Of a stretch of 32,500 nucleotides of DNA, positions 20,439 to 30,635 are shown one piece after another. The DNA lies in the NCBI RefSeq assembly GCF_008831285.2, contig NW_022205032.1:1-32500 (forward strand), read 5' to 3'. The notes beneath the pieces are model-generated. The model saw nothing but the letters and a program-made list of their open reading frames with translations. It was not told the DNA's origin and did no database searches. This DNA is from Nymphaea colorata (lineage: Eukaryota > Streptophyta > Magnoliopsida > Nymphaeales > Nymphaeaceae). The position numbers and the translations under genes were made by a program. The number at the start of each line of letters is the position of its first letter. Position 1 is the stretch's first letter.

Positions 20439-23400
20439 GACGTCCTAAGATCCAAGTCTTAGGTAAACGGCTCGGTCAAACCTGACCGAGCTCTTGAGTC
20501 AACAAACCGAAGTGAGGGCGGGTCCCCTCACAAGGTCCCCACCCTGGGTTCAAAAGATCCAGGGGCTCGAACCTTTCCTTTGCGCGTGGGCACTAGGCCC
20601 GTTTTGCTTTATGAATAACGAGTAAATAAAGTTAGTTTTAGGCTTGTTAATATTAGGGTTCGAGGTAGGAACCTAGCCTAGCGGGTTGTGCTTGGCGTTT
20701 TGGATTTGGGTCTTGGGTAGAGAGTGAGATCTGGATTGTAGACTCGCTCAAATAGGATTAGTATAAATACTTTTGGATCATTGTATTTCGCATGAAAGAT
20801 TAAGGAAATTAAGGCATTTTGTGCAAGGCGCTCTCTCTCCTCCGTGCGAGGTTTGGCTCTCCCTCCTCATTCTCGAGGAACTCTGAAACTAAAATCAAAG
20901 CACAGCCCTTGCTCGTGAGTGCAAGCTTGTGCCCTCTCATCCCCTCGCGCCCCCTTCTACCGTGGCATTTCTTCCTCCATTGAAGAACTCGGAGTACCGG
21001 CGGTGAACCAGCCAGCGCTCGAGTTGGAAGGCTTGCGGCGGATCTTCTTCCTCACCGGCGAAGGTTCCTCCCTTGTCCACGACATCATCCCCATCCGAAC
21101 AGCTAACAGCAGCGTTTCTGCACCTTCTTCACGGTCACGGTGAGGTTGAGAGGCCGACGCAGCAGCAGGGTAGATTGAATCCATTTCTGGATTCAATATA
21201 GACGGAAAGGTTAGTAGACTGATTTCAATGATTTCTCCAAGTTATTAGAGTTTCGATCTAGGGGAGAGCACTCCCAAGTCCAGGCTCGTCTCCCGGCCTA
21301 CCCGAGAGTAGAGTTAGAGAATCTTCGGTGAAGACTCTCTAGACGGTATTCTATTTGCTTTGGAGAAGTCTTGTCATCGGCGGCTTAACCTCGCCAAAGT
21401 TCGTGTTGTGTGAGTTGGAGAACGGCAACGAATCGGAGTTCGATCTCTCGGCCTGTTTCTCCAATTCTGTTCCTGGGTGCAGCAGAGCCGAATCTGCTGG
21501 CCTGTGAAATCTAGCCGTGGAAAATCTTAGTTTGCATTATAGCTGGAATCGCTATTCTCTAAGCATTGCATTGGCCGATTCCAAGTCTCATCTGACGGTG
21601 GAATAGAAGTCTCGGCTCCTTGCCGGAATTTTGCTGCTACTCCGGTCGGGCTTGCAATCTCCGGCAGACTAGTGACCTGAAGCGTGAGGGACGTCATTGC
21701 CCCTATCTTGGTGAAAGCTCTAGTGAAGACGAGGAGGGCATTGTGGTCTAGATCGTCGGTGTCACTCAAACCGCGCCATCGGTCTCATCAGGTGCGAACC
21801 TACGCGACCTCGGCTGAACCAGGTAAGTCCAATCCTGTCCCTTGCTTCTGCCACGTGTCTGTCATCCGAGCCATCATCCCATAGCTGAAACCAGTTATTT
21901 TCTAAGTGTCCCCACGATTGAGTAAGTTTAGGAAAGTGCCCCTAGTTCGTAGGTTCATACTCGCCACCTCGCCCCACTTTACTTGTTGCTCGGTCTTCCC
22001 CTTAGTCGCATGTAGTTGTGGCCTCACATCTGGCCACGTGTCACCATCTCAAGCCTCACGACTCAGCCCTTCCTCCACCTCGTCAAGTCTCTTTTCCACT
22101 GAGTGCTCGCGTCTTGCCACCTCGCCCTTGCCCTTTCCCCCACTTAGCGCACCACTCCCCCAACTCGCGTCCCTTTTCCTAACTTTAGGACAAGTCCCCT
22201 TAGGACTCGCACAACTCCTTGGCCACCTTTTCCTTAGCCAAACCGCAGTAGTTCTTCACCCTTGATCTGCCCACGTGTCGCCATCTCCCCCTCTTCGAAG
22301 CCCACTAAGATACATCGTGTAGCTACCCTTCCCCTTTGCCCAATTCGTGTCCAGGTTCACTCCCCTTCTCTTTAGGAAAGCACTTCACCTTTCCCTTGTT
22401 GATAGGCATTCTCTTAGCGCACATTAGCTGACCCGTTCATCTTGCCAAGTGGCAAGCATCCAGGTCCTCACCCACTCGACCTAACCCACTTGGTCCTAAC
22501 CCAGCTAGACCTTGACCGGACCAAACCTAGTCAACCTCTTCTAGGTCTTGACCCAAGTTAACCGAACCGGACTTGACCTAGCCTAGTAGGAACTCGGTCA
22601 AACCCGAGCCACCTTAGGTTGACCCAGTTGACTCGAGCTTTCCTCGAGTGTCCGTTGACCAAACCCAGCCGAGCTCACTTGTGACCTCTCTTCATCTCCA
22701 ACCTGATCGCTAAGTCCCCTCGGCCGAACTTTGCCTTAACCTCCCTTGCTTCTTCTTCTACCTTTCGGCTTAGCCCACCTAGTAGCTAGGTTAACCCTCT
22801 TCCGCACCTAAACTCTGTTCCCTCTGACCTACCCGAGCCCTTAACCTCACTTCACTGAACTAGCCTACCCGTAGAGCCCGCCCGTCCAAGCTAACTCGAC
22901 CTTAGCTAGGGACTAGGAACAGCCGGAGACGCTAGCCGCTCGCTAGCCGTCGTCGGTCAGCCCCTCGGCCACCCGCGCCGTCGTCGGCACTCCTTATCGA
23001 CAACCGTGGCCGAGCCACTTCCAGCGCCAGGTAGGTAGGCACTGCCGCAAGGCTTTCGCCCCCCTCGGCTGTGCCGCATCCCGCAGGCGCAACTCAGGCG
23101 ACAGGGGTCGCCTCCTCCTTCCGTCAGCACCGCGGCATCCAGCCCGCGCCTCAGGCGACAGGCGGTCGCGCAATTCGTCGGCACTCTGTCAGTCTGTCCG
23201 CCCCCGACAGCAAGCTCGTCTCGGCTACTCGTCCGCAGGCTCGCCCACAACAGCAGGCGGCGGTTTTCGGCAGCGCACTGTCAGTCAGCGCCGACAGCAG
23301 GCGGCTGTCTCGGCCAGCATTCTGTCCACGCCCGTCCGACAGTGGGAGGCTGTCCAGGTCGCGCGCTTCACGCCGGCCCGTGAGCTGCAATACCCGGGGC

Positions 23401-23963
23401 TTAGGCATTCTACCCCGTGGTCTCTCGGCACAGTCAAGGCAGCGCCTTGGCCGGTAACGTTCTCCAGCCTTTGTAGATTCGGGGAGGGTGTTAATTCCGT
23501 TTTTGCATTAGGATTCCATCTAGTTTGTTTAATTTGCTGTTTTAGCCCAGGCTTCGGCCAAGCTCCTCACTGTGGCACCTCGAGGGCCTTATTGCCCGAG
23601 ACACGGTCGCAAGGAGCAGACCTACCCATTTGCTTTCGTTGGGTGTGGTTTGTCCGTTAGAGTGGTTTGCATGGTTTGATGTGTTTGTGAGTGAGTTGAG
23701 AGTAATCTTTGTATCGCTCGCGTTTCTACTAGCCTCTAACCCCTGTAGTTGTTTGTAGTAGGTTATTCCGTTGTTAGTTTGGGAGACTTAAACTTGTGTA
23801 ACTCTGTCCTAGGGATTTTTGCGCCGGGGTTTGTCCGGCCGGGTAGATTATTTGTATTAAGTTTTATTTAGGAATTTTGGTTTTTAGGTAGTACTCAAGT
23901 CGGTCTTGGCAGTAGGAGCGTCTTGGTTAGGAAATTCTGGCCTAATCGGGACGAGTCCTAACA
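20147..23963 (+). repeat. 3' LTR of element 2
   Basis: 3817 bp, TGTTACGG...CCTAACA, about 99% identical to 10854-14719 by hand comparison. It carries the same TATA box (20762-20769), splice-donor-like CAG/GTAAGT (21823), TTGAC-rich tract and stem-loop (23562-23617), and a single copy of the 49-bp unit. Open frames inside are mirrored in the 5' LTR and do not look like genes, apart from the pol extension at its start. Confidence 0.93.
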
Positions 23964-24018
23964 GGTTCCGGCCTGATTACGCCGAGTTGGGTCTGGACCT
24001 ACAAGTTGGTCCGTAACA
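23964..24018 (-). repeat. Perfect inverted 55-bp copy of the LTR1 start
   Basis: On the minus strand this reads TGTTACGGACCAACTTGTAG and onward, identical for 55 of 55 bases to 6941-6995. It lies between the end of element 2's 3' LTR and the X unit. It is the 5' tip of a minus-oriented LTR1-family LTR whose remainder is gone. Confidence 0.93.
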
Positions 24019-24210
24019 GTATCCCTACTGTTCCCGACGCTGTCCGTGAGCAGCGGAAGACCGGGCACAGGAGGGACTACAGCAGCCGATTGATGCAAAT
24101 GATCTCCCATACATGTAATTTGGGCGACGGCTCCCGGGTGAAAGGGGCTAACGCGAAAATCACTTGGTCTACCATAAGTATTTTTGAAGTACGAATCCAC
24201 CTTGTGTATC
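24019..24210 (-). repeat. Single unit of satellite-like repeat X
   Basis: Reverse complement of 550-745, with about half a dozen differences including a 5-6 bp indel. It begins and ends with GTATC and is bounded on both sides by LTR starts (the inverted LTR1 tip on the left, LTR C on the right). Confidence 0.85.
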
Positions 24211-24743
24211 TGATACATGCCAAAATTGGGCATGTATGCGGCCAGCGGGCAGCATGGCCGAAGGACCCTGTGCAAGCCTAACTAGTGGCGTAGGGTGTAG
24301 CTGGGCTTGTCGATTACCACCTATCGAGCCTACACCCTTGTGAACTTGTGAGGCTAAACCGTGGCACGGTTTGGGTTTGGACCTATGTCGACCTTATGAG
24401 CAACTCGTTTATGGCTGCAGTGGGCGGAGAGGGAGGAGCAGCTACGGTCCAAAAGGAGGAGACAAGACTTGGGCGGAGTTGAGACCAAGCCCTTGACCCT
24501 AACCCGAAGTGCAGGCGGTTACCTGCACGAGGTCCCCGCCCTGGGCTCGCAAGGCTCAGGGACTTTTCATTTGCTTTTCGTGTTGGGCGTTAGGCCCGGT
24601 TTTAGCTTTATGCACTTTAAATTCATGTTAGTGTTGAGTTTGAAGTAGGTACCTAGCAAGGCGGGTTGTGCCTTGCGCCAATAGTACTTGGGTCTGGGTA
24701 GAGAGCCGGATTTGGATTGTAGACCCGGCTCACACTAGGAATG

Positions 24744-24750
24744 TATATAA
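24744..24750 (+). promoter_or_regulatory. TATA box, element C 5' LTR
   Basis: TATATAA, about 530 bp from the LTR start and repeated at 31037-31043 in the 3' LTR. The position matches the other LTRs. Confidence 0.65.
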
Positions 24751-25050
24751 GTTTTTGGATCTTGTAGATTGTAAGCAAATTTGAGTAAAGTGGCCATTTG
24801 GGCGTTTTTCATCTCTCTCCTCTCTCGAGGCATCTCCCTTCTCGTCTCCCACCATGCTCTAGCCGAGAGTTGGTGTCTTCTCCCACCTCGCGTCCTCTAC
24901 CTCCACGGCGCCTCCTCCTCCACAACACACCTTGAAGAGCCGTCGTCCTTGGAGACATAGGCATAAGGTGCACGGCTTAGGCGGATCTTCCCCAACGGCG
25001 ACGGTCCCTCCTTTGTCCACGGTTTATTCCCCCTTCGTGCAAAGATACAA

Positions 25051-25056
25051 GTAAGT
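25051..25056 (+). promoter_or_regulatory. Candidate 5' splice site in the element C leader
   Basis: GTAAGT in the context ACAAGTAAGTTC, about 300 bp past the TATA box, with a related GTAAGT in LTR1 at 7818. The 3' LTR copy is at 31345. It could pair with acceptor-like TTTTGCAG or CTTTAG just before the ORF start at 28654. Inference only. Confidence 0.3.
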
Positions 25057-27475
25057 TCTGGTGCCTTCTTCTCACCCACACAGAAGTTGAGAGGCCGATC
25101 TTACGCTGGGAAGATTGAAGACGGCAACATCTTCAATATCGACGGCTTTCAAAGCCACTCTTGAAGAAGTTCGGACGGTGAAGAGGAAGAACGAAGCAAG
25201 TTTCCCGCCGTCAGATCTCTCACGTTCTCGGTCGCGCGCGGCAGTCGGAATTCCAGAAACAGCCGTCTGTTAAAACAGCCATATCTGAAGATCTACCGAG
25301 AGTTAGAGGACGATCTATATACCGTTGGAATTGTCTTGACGTCCTCTACAACATAGCCAAATCTGGTGGTGATTGGAGATCGTTTGGTCGGTCAAATCGG
25401 AGCAGGAACAGAACACCTTCCGCGGCCGCGATTCTGTCATTTCCAGAAACAGGTTGCTGTTCTTTGATCTGGATCTGTAGATTCCCTGGGAGTTTCAACG
25501 TGTACAATATGCCGTTAGAATCATCTTAAGGTCAGATATCTTCTGTTAAAATTTCATTAAGATCCGAGATCATTTGGGTATCGAAATCGGTGGCGAAACA
25601 GTTCTGTGTCGCTGCCGTCGTTCTGCAGCGGACAGCAGCAGACCGGCCTGTTCAACGGCCATTTCCCGGCGATCCGTCGGGAGTTTGAAGGCGTTCTTGA
25701 TACCGTCGGAATCGTCTCGATCCCAGTTCCAACATATCCAAAAATCGCAGTGATCGGACTTCATTTGGCCGGTAAAAGTCTGCCGGAAACAGGGCTGCCT
25801 GAAGAGCCCTGGCCGCGTCCCCCTTGTTTCCTTTTCGGTACACTTTTCGCCCTTCAACCCTAATTCCCCACCTTGGCCTTCGCCCTCCATCTGTCCATGT
25901 GTCAGCATCCTAGCTACTTTCTCCCAAGTCGTGTCCTAGTCAGCCTACACCTGTCCCACTCGAGATCAGTCTAGGATCTTGAGCCCCAACCTTTTAGGAA
26001 GGATCCCTAGCAGCCGAATCTCCTTCCCTATTTTGTCTCTTTAGAAATCGTCAACCCTAATCCGTTTTTCATCACAGCCCTCCATCTCGCCAAGTGTCGC
26101 TATCTCCCTAGCCCTTTGCCACCTCATCAGCCAGCCCATCAGCCACCTCACCATCTTGGTCCCGCATTCTTCCACGTGTCCAGCCGGTGGCTCCTTGCGA
26201 GATCTCCTTCCCTACCTTCCCGATTCCATCTCCTATCGTTTAGGGAAGATCTTTGCCACCTAGCCGATCTTCCTCCTTTGTCTCAGCCGAAAATCTCCAG
26301 CCCACCTTGCCTTGTCCGCAGCCCTCCTCAACCCTAGATCCCTTACACGTGTCCCCATCCTAGCCCTTGAAATCCCGAGTGAGATTGAGGAGGAATTCAG
26401 GCCCTAATCCCTAATCTTTCTCCTTTCCCTTGCGATTTTCCCCTATCATTTAGGAAAGGAATCAAGTCTAATCCTTATCGCTGGAACCTTCCCTAGCGTT
26501 CTCTGTCTAGTCCCTCCATCTTGCCACGTGGCAAGGATCCGGCACATTCACTTGGCACGACCAGCCAAGTCCCATCCCACCTAGCTAGGTTCCCTCTTGT
26601 GCCGCCACCTACCTTAGGCAACCCACTCCTTCTTGACTGGTCCTAAGCCGCCACCTCCCCACTTGCCTTAGACTAAAGTAGGAAACATTGACCCCACCTA
26701 GCTCACCTCCTTTCTAAGCTAGCCTAGTTGACTCGAGCCTACCTCGAGTGACTCATCTTGACCTACTTGACCTGGACCCACTAAGCTCGGTCCATTAGTC
26801 AACCTCCTATTTAGTCAACCTCTACCCGCATTTGGTCAACAGTGACCATTGACCTTGAGCCTAGGCTCGACCCAGACCAGCCTGACTAGACTCACCTCGT
26901 AGTTAGGCTACCTACTTTCCCTCCTAAACCCACAAGATCCCTCTAGCCTACCCCAACCCTAGCCTATCTTGACTAAGCCAGCCTACCTATAGAGCCCTGC
27001 CGAACCAAACCAACCCCAGCCTTAGTTAGGTCTAGGCTTGTCCGGTTACACCCGGCCCCCTTCCTCGGCCACCTTCACTCCGTCGGCATCGCACGGCGCA
27101 TGTGGTCGAACCACCTTCTGACGAAGGCAGGTAGGCGCTGTCGCTTCCCGGCAGCAGCCCCCCTCGACACTCTAGGCGGCGTCCTAGCCAGCGGCATCGG
27201 CGACAAGCCGAATCTAAGCCCTTCCTCATCGGCGCTCGTCATCAGTGTAGGCGCTTCGAGGAGGCCCTTCTCAGCCGACATCCGTGAACCGTGAGCTGCA
27301 ATAACCGGGGACTGGTTCTCACCCCGTGGTCCGAATCCGGCTGCGCCAAGGAATACCCTTGGTTGGTATCGTGTTCTTCTCCCCCTTGTAGCTATCGGGG
27401 TGGTAGTTTTTGCTTTTGCATCTAGGAAGCATCTTAGTTTGCTTTTGTTTCTTGCTTTAGCCCGGCTTCGGCCTT

Positions 27476-27530
27476 GCTCCCTTCCATGGTACCTCGAGGG
27501 CACTGTGCCCGAGATACAACCGCAAGGAGC
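27476..27530 (+). promoter_or_regulatory. Conserved LTR stem-loop, element C
   Basis: Outer arms GCTCC (27476-27480) and GGAGC (27526-27530), with inner arms CTCGAGGGC and GCCCGAG, as in LTR1 and element 2. Confidence 0.5.
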
Positions 27531-27859
27531 CGACCTACCTACTTCGATTAAGGGCGTGGTTTGGCCGCTAGTGTGGTTTGTATGGTTTGTGAGTGAGCTG
27601 TGAGAGGTTTAAATATTTGTATCGCTCGCAAATTGTAAAGCTTCACAACCTTAGTAGTCAATTGTAGTAGGTCAATCTTAGTTAGTTTTGGGGTTCCCCT
27701 ACTTGTACAGCTACCTAGGGTATTTTGAGCCGGGGTCCTGTCCGGCCGGGTTTTCTTTATTGTAAATAACTGGATTTTAGAGTTGTCCGACGGCTCCTCC
27801 GAGAGATCTTGGGAGAGGATCGACATCCGGCGGAGGTTCTGGATTTAGGACCTATCAAT

Positions 27860-27871
27860 TGGTATCAGAGC
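27860..27871 (+). promoter_or_regulatory. Primer-binding site of element C
   Basis: TGGTATCAGAGC, two nucleotides after the LTR, the same spacing and primer as element 2. The match ends one base sooner: GCA follows where element 2 has GCC. Confidence 0.93.
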
Positions 27872-28399
27872 AAGCTTGGAGTACAGTCGTGAAGTGTGGG
27901 ACAGATTTCTGGTTTCGGTGTTTCTGGTGTTAATAGGAGTAGCAGAATTTCAGTTTGTAGCGTTTCTGTTTTCTGGACTGTCACAGCCAGCAGGAGTTTT
28001 CAGGCGGTTTCGGATAGCAAACGACCTCGGAATTGACTGAAATTTGGTGTGGAACTTCGTAATTACATAATCTACAAAAGTTATTTAGGGCACTTGACGA
28101 GATTCTTCCGAAATATTTGAGAGAGTGGCCCTGAACTGGACTGAAGGCCTGGGCGGACAGAACCTGTCCTGGTGACAGTCTGCCAGGAAGATTACGTTGT
28201 TTCGAAGGCTTCCTGTGGTCAAATCGAGCTGAAAATTGGTGGGTAGTTAGATAACTATCCCAAATTTGTGCTGATCAAGTTTGGAGGCAAAATTCCACCA
28301 TTTGGAGTTTCTGTGCGTCGGTCTTTGACTGCCTGAAAAACGGTCTAGACTGTGGTTGTGCACACCGCACAACACTAAGGTGCTTGAGCTTGAGGTGCG

Positions 28400-28495
28400 C
28401 TGTCGAGGCGTCAGGCGGACGCGACAGTTTAGGCCCCACTCTTGGGCCCGGCTGAGAGCGAGAGTTAGCCACCGAGGCGCCAGGCGGGCGCGGTG
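28400..28495 (+). promoter_or_regulatory. Conserved hairpin cluster in the element C leader
   Basis: Hairpin 1 (28400-28427) has lower stem CTGTC/GACAG, bulge GAG, upper stem GCGTC/GACGC and loop AGGCG. The middle hairpin (28432-28448) is GGCCC/GGGCC with a 7-nt loop. Hairpin 2 (28470-28495) has lower stem CACC/GGTG, bulge GAG, upper stem GCGCC/GGCGC and loop AGGCG. Compared with 14996-15089 in element 2, almost all stem pairs have changed on both sides while loops and bulges are kept. The conserved GGC[TC]GAGAGCGAG segment lies between the middle hairpin and hairpin 2 in both elements. Confidence 0.7.
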
Positions 28496-28653
28496 ACAGG
28501 CGGACTGGTTCCGTCTTCCTTAGACGCACACGGGGCAGATTTCAACAAGGCACCGGGGGCAGCCTAGACAGTGCAGCAGTGATTTCCATAGGAGAAGTTA
28601 GTCAGTTCTTATTCCAGCATCAGTGTGCTTTTGCAGTTGCTTTAGTAGAGTAG

Positions 28654-30635
28654 ATGGCGGATATAGGTGCCCGACTTGACGAAATGGATATACTTCTAAG
28701 CACCTACCTGAACGGGGAATTCATGGAGGACACCCTATTGCTAAGAGGCGATGAGATGGACCAAGGTCCAAGATGGGTGTATATCAAGGCCGGTAGTAAT
28801 CCCGAGTGTGATTTGTGGTTCCGACACCCTAGCGTACAAGGACGCCATTTCGAGTTGGCCATAGATAAAGTCACCCCCGCGCTATGGATAGCCAATACCA
28901 CCTACACGGGTAGATTGATTGTGGCTGGACACAAGGTGAGACCTCGAACTTGGGAGCAAATCTATCTTGGGGAAACTATCCAAGTTGGGCTCATGAACCG
29001 TTGCTTTGCTTTGTGCTGGAGGAAAGACCCTCTCCTTATGCGAAGAAGCGAACGGAATCCTATGAGGAGCATTATGGGCCGAATGCCCAAAGCCCAAGAC
29101 CTCCTACATGGGATGAAATGGCGCAAAAGGTGCTTGAAAAGATCGACCTGATAAGAGAAAGGTTAAAATGCGAAGAGTCGAACGAAAATGAGACAGCGCC
29201 AAGTGATACGAGCAAAGACCAACAACCAACCATGGGGCAAACTCACAAGGTTTGCGGTTCCGAACAAGTGGTCTTACTGTCCAAGGAGGACCTACGAGCT
29301 TCACAGAAAATTAGCGCAGTCCAGCCGGCCAAGAAATCTAAGAAGGGGTACCGAATTCTTAGAATTAAAATCCAGAGACCGAAAACTAAGAGAATCTTGG
29401 TCTCCCCTAGCGAGTCGGAAAGCACCAAAGGGAATAGCCGAGTCTACATGGGGCTTGAATGGCAGGAGTTAGCTGAAAACATGCCCACATCTCTCGAGAG
29501 CATCAGGCCTGACGATGACATAGAAGCGATACGAGGCCAGCTACGAGACGAGCTCAAGCTCGGCACCACCCATGGCTATGCTAAAGAGCCTCTTACAGTC
29601 CTCAGCGAAGATTGGATACCCGAGTCCTCTTGCGCAGTCCCTAAAAATCATGTCACAGGACTGCTCGACGAAGAGGACAAGCAACTTGTGCCTTCCACAC
29701 AAGTTGAATGTGCTTCGAGTGCTACATTACCACCACAGCCCCTCACTCCTAAGGGTAAGGCAAAGCCTAAGGAGGGTGGTAATGATAAGGAAGATGTGAG
29801 GAGCAACCTACAGAGGACAGCCACCCATGAGCTTTGTCAAAAAGAAAGAAGAATATACGATGCTCATGAAGAGCTTGCCAAAGAAGGTCCAGGCCATAAT
29901 GGAAAAGTCGATATCCTTCCCACGCCTTGGAAGAGATCCATTTGCTCAGATCTAGAGGATTGTGTGACCAAGTTGGGAGAATCACCCAGTCCACTAGAGA
30001 CCTTAAGTCTCGGATCTAGTCATTCCCCCCTTGCGCATGATTCAAGAGTTAGTGGCGCAGCCGAAGCATGGCTGGACGTGGAAACTAATATAGGCCAGCC
30101 AGTATCCCTTGTGGGACAATATGGGATCCCAAGAATAGGACGTATATGGCAGGCCCATGACAGAGGCAAACCGCGTGATGTGTTGGAGAACCCGCAAGAG
30201 CCCGAGCATGTTCTTGGGCAGCAAAGGTCACTACTTGGCCTCTTACCACGGGACTATGGTCCAAGACGACAGTCAGATGGTCGAGCATCTGATAGGGGCA
30301 AGGAAGCGGGAACCCTCTTATGGGTTTACATGAGAAAACCGAGGCAAAGGTTCTCTCTTCCGAAGAACTCCCTAGAGCACTTACCTAGAGATTACGGACC
30401 TCATACTAAGTACGTGGGTAAGTTGATGGGAGTGGTGCAGATCACCCATGATGACAACATGAGACGAGCTTGGGGTCAAGCTCGATGTAAGGAGGGTGGA
30501 TCTGATACATGCCAAAATTGGGCATGTATGCGGCCAGCGGGCAGCATGGCCGAAGGACCCTGTGCAAGCCTAACTAGTGGCGTAGGGTGTAGCTGGGCTT
30601 GTCGATTACCACCTATCGAGCCTACACCCTTGTGA
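28654..30635 (+). pseudogene. FHA-like retroelement ORF of element C, one frameshift
   Basis: The ATG at 28654 is the first in frame after the leader. Residues about 40-112 read like an FHA domain: G47-S48, CD at 52-53, SVQGRH at 60-65, N81...G86, VAG at 90-92, IYLGETIQVG at 103-112. The usual phosphothreonine contacts are altered (GR to GS, NG to TG), so binding is uncertain. The frame shifts once between about 29010 and 29110, and about 510 further codons continue in the new frame. This part has a helical, charged segment (WDEMAQKVLEKIDLI), a basic stretch, WQAHDRGK, two LPRDYGP motifs (near 30243 and 30382) and AWGQA...EGGSDT at the polypurine tract. The last 43 codons lie in the LTR. Element D carries a homologue. 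I do not recognise the whole protein. A Gag-like or RNA/protein-tethering role is possible but unsupported. Confidence 0.78.
30490..30502 (+). promoter_or_regulatory. Polypurine tract of element C
   Basis: AGGAGGGTGGATC directly before the 3' LTR, identical to element D and also encoding the EGGS residues of the ORF. Confidence 0.85.

Larger units (their letters stand above)
10854..23963 (+). mobile_element. Element 2: Ty3/gypsy chromovirus-type LTR retrotransposon
   Basis: This is a structurally full-length element of 13,110 bp. It has LTRs 10854-14719 and 20147-23963, a tRNA-Met primer site, a leader, gag and pol in gypsy order (protease, reverse transcriptase, RNase H, integrase), a chromodomain and a polypurine tract. 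The two LTRs differ by roughly three to four dozen substitutions and small indels (hand count, about 1%), plus a 49-bp tandem duplication present only in the 5' LTR. No target-site duplication is seen: the left flank is GATCC and the right flank is GGTTC. The coding region is broken, so it cannot move alone. The chromodomain and integrase-last order place it among chromoviruses; I could not assign the lineage reliably. Confidence 0.93.
24211..27857 (+). repeat. 5' LTR of element C
   Basis: 3647 bp, TGATACATGCC...GACCTATCA. It contains a TATA box at 24744, GTAAGT at 25051, repeated CACGTGTC motifs (about 25900-26540), a TTGAC-rich tract (about 26630-26960), the nested stem-loop at 27476-27530 and the GT-rich block. 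A short hairpin-like palindrome (GCATG...CATGTATGC) sits at the start. I see no genes inside. Confidence 0.92.

Noticed and set aside
6941-24018. A 17-kb TIR DNA transposon bounded by 55-bp inverted repeats
   Set aside because: The repeats are LTR tips (TGTTACGG), there is no transposase, and the outer flanks (GCTTC and GTATC) are not a target-site duplication.
25570-25908. Overlapping frames of 85-112 codons on both strands, repeated near 31840-32193
   Set aside because: Both copies are the same LTR sequence; the frames overlap on opposite strands and show no family motif.
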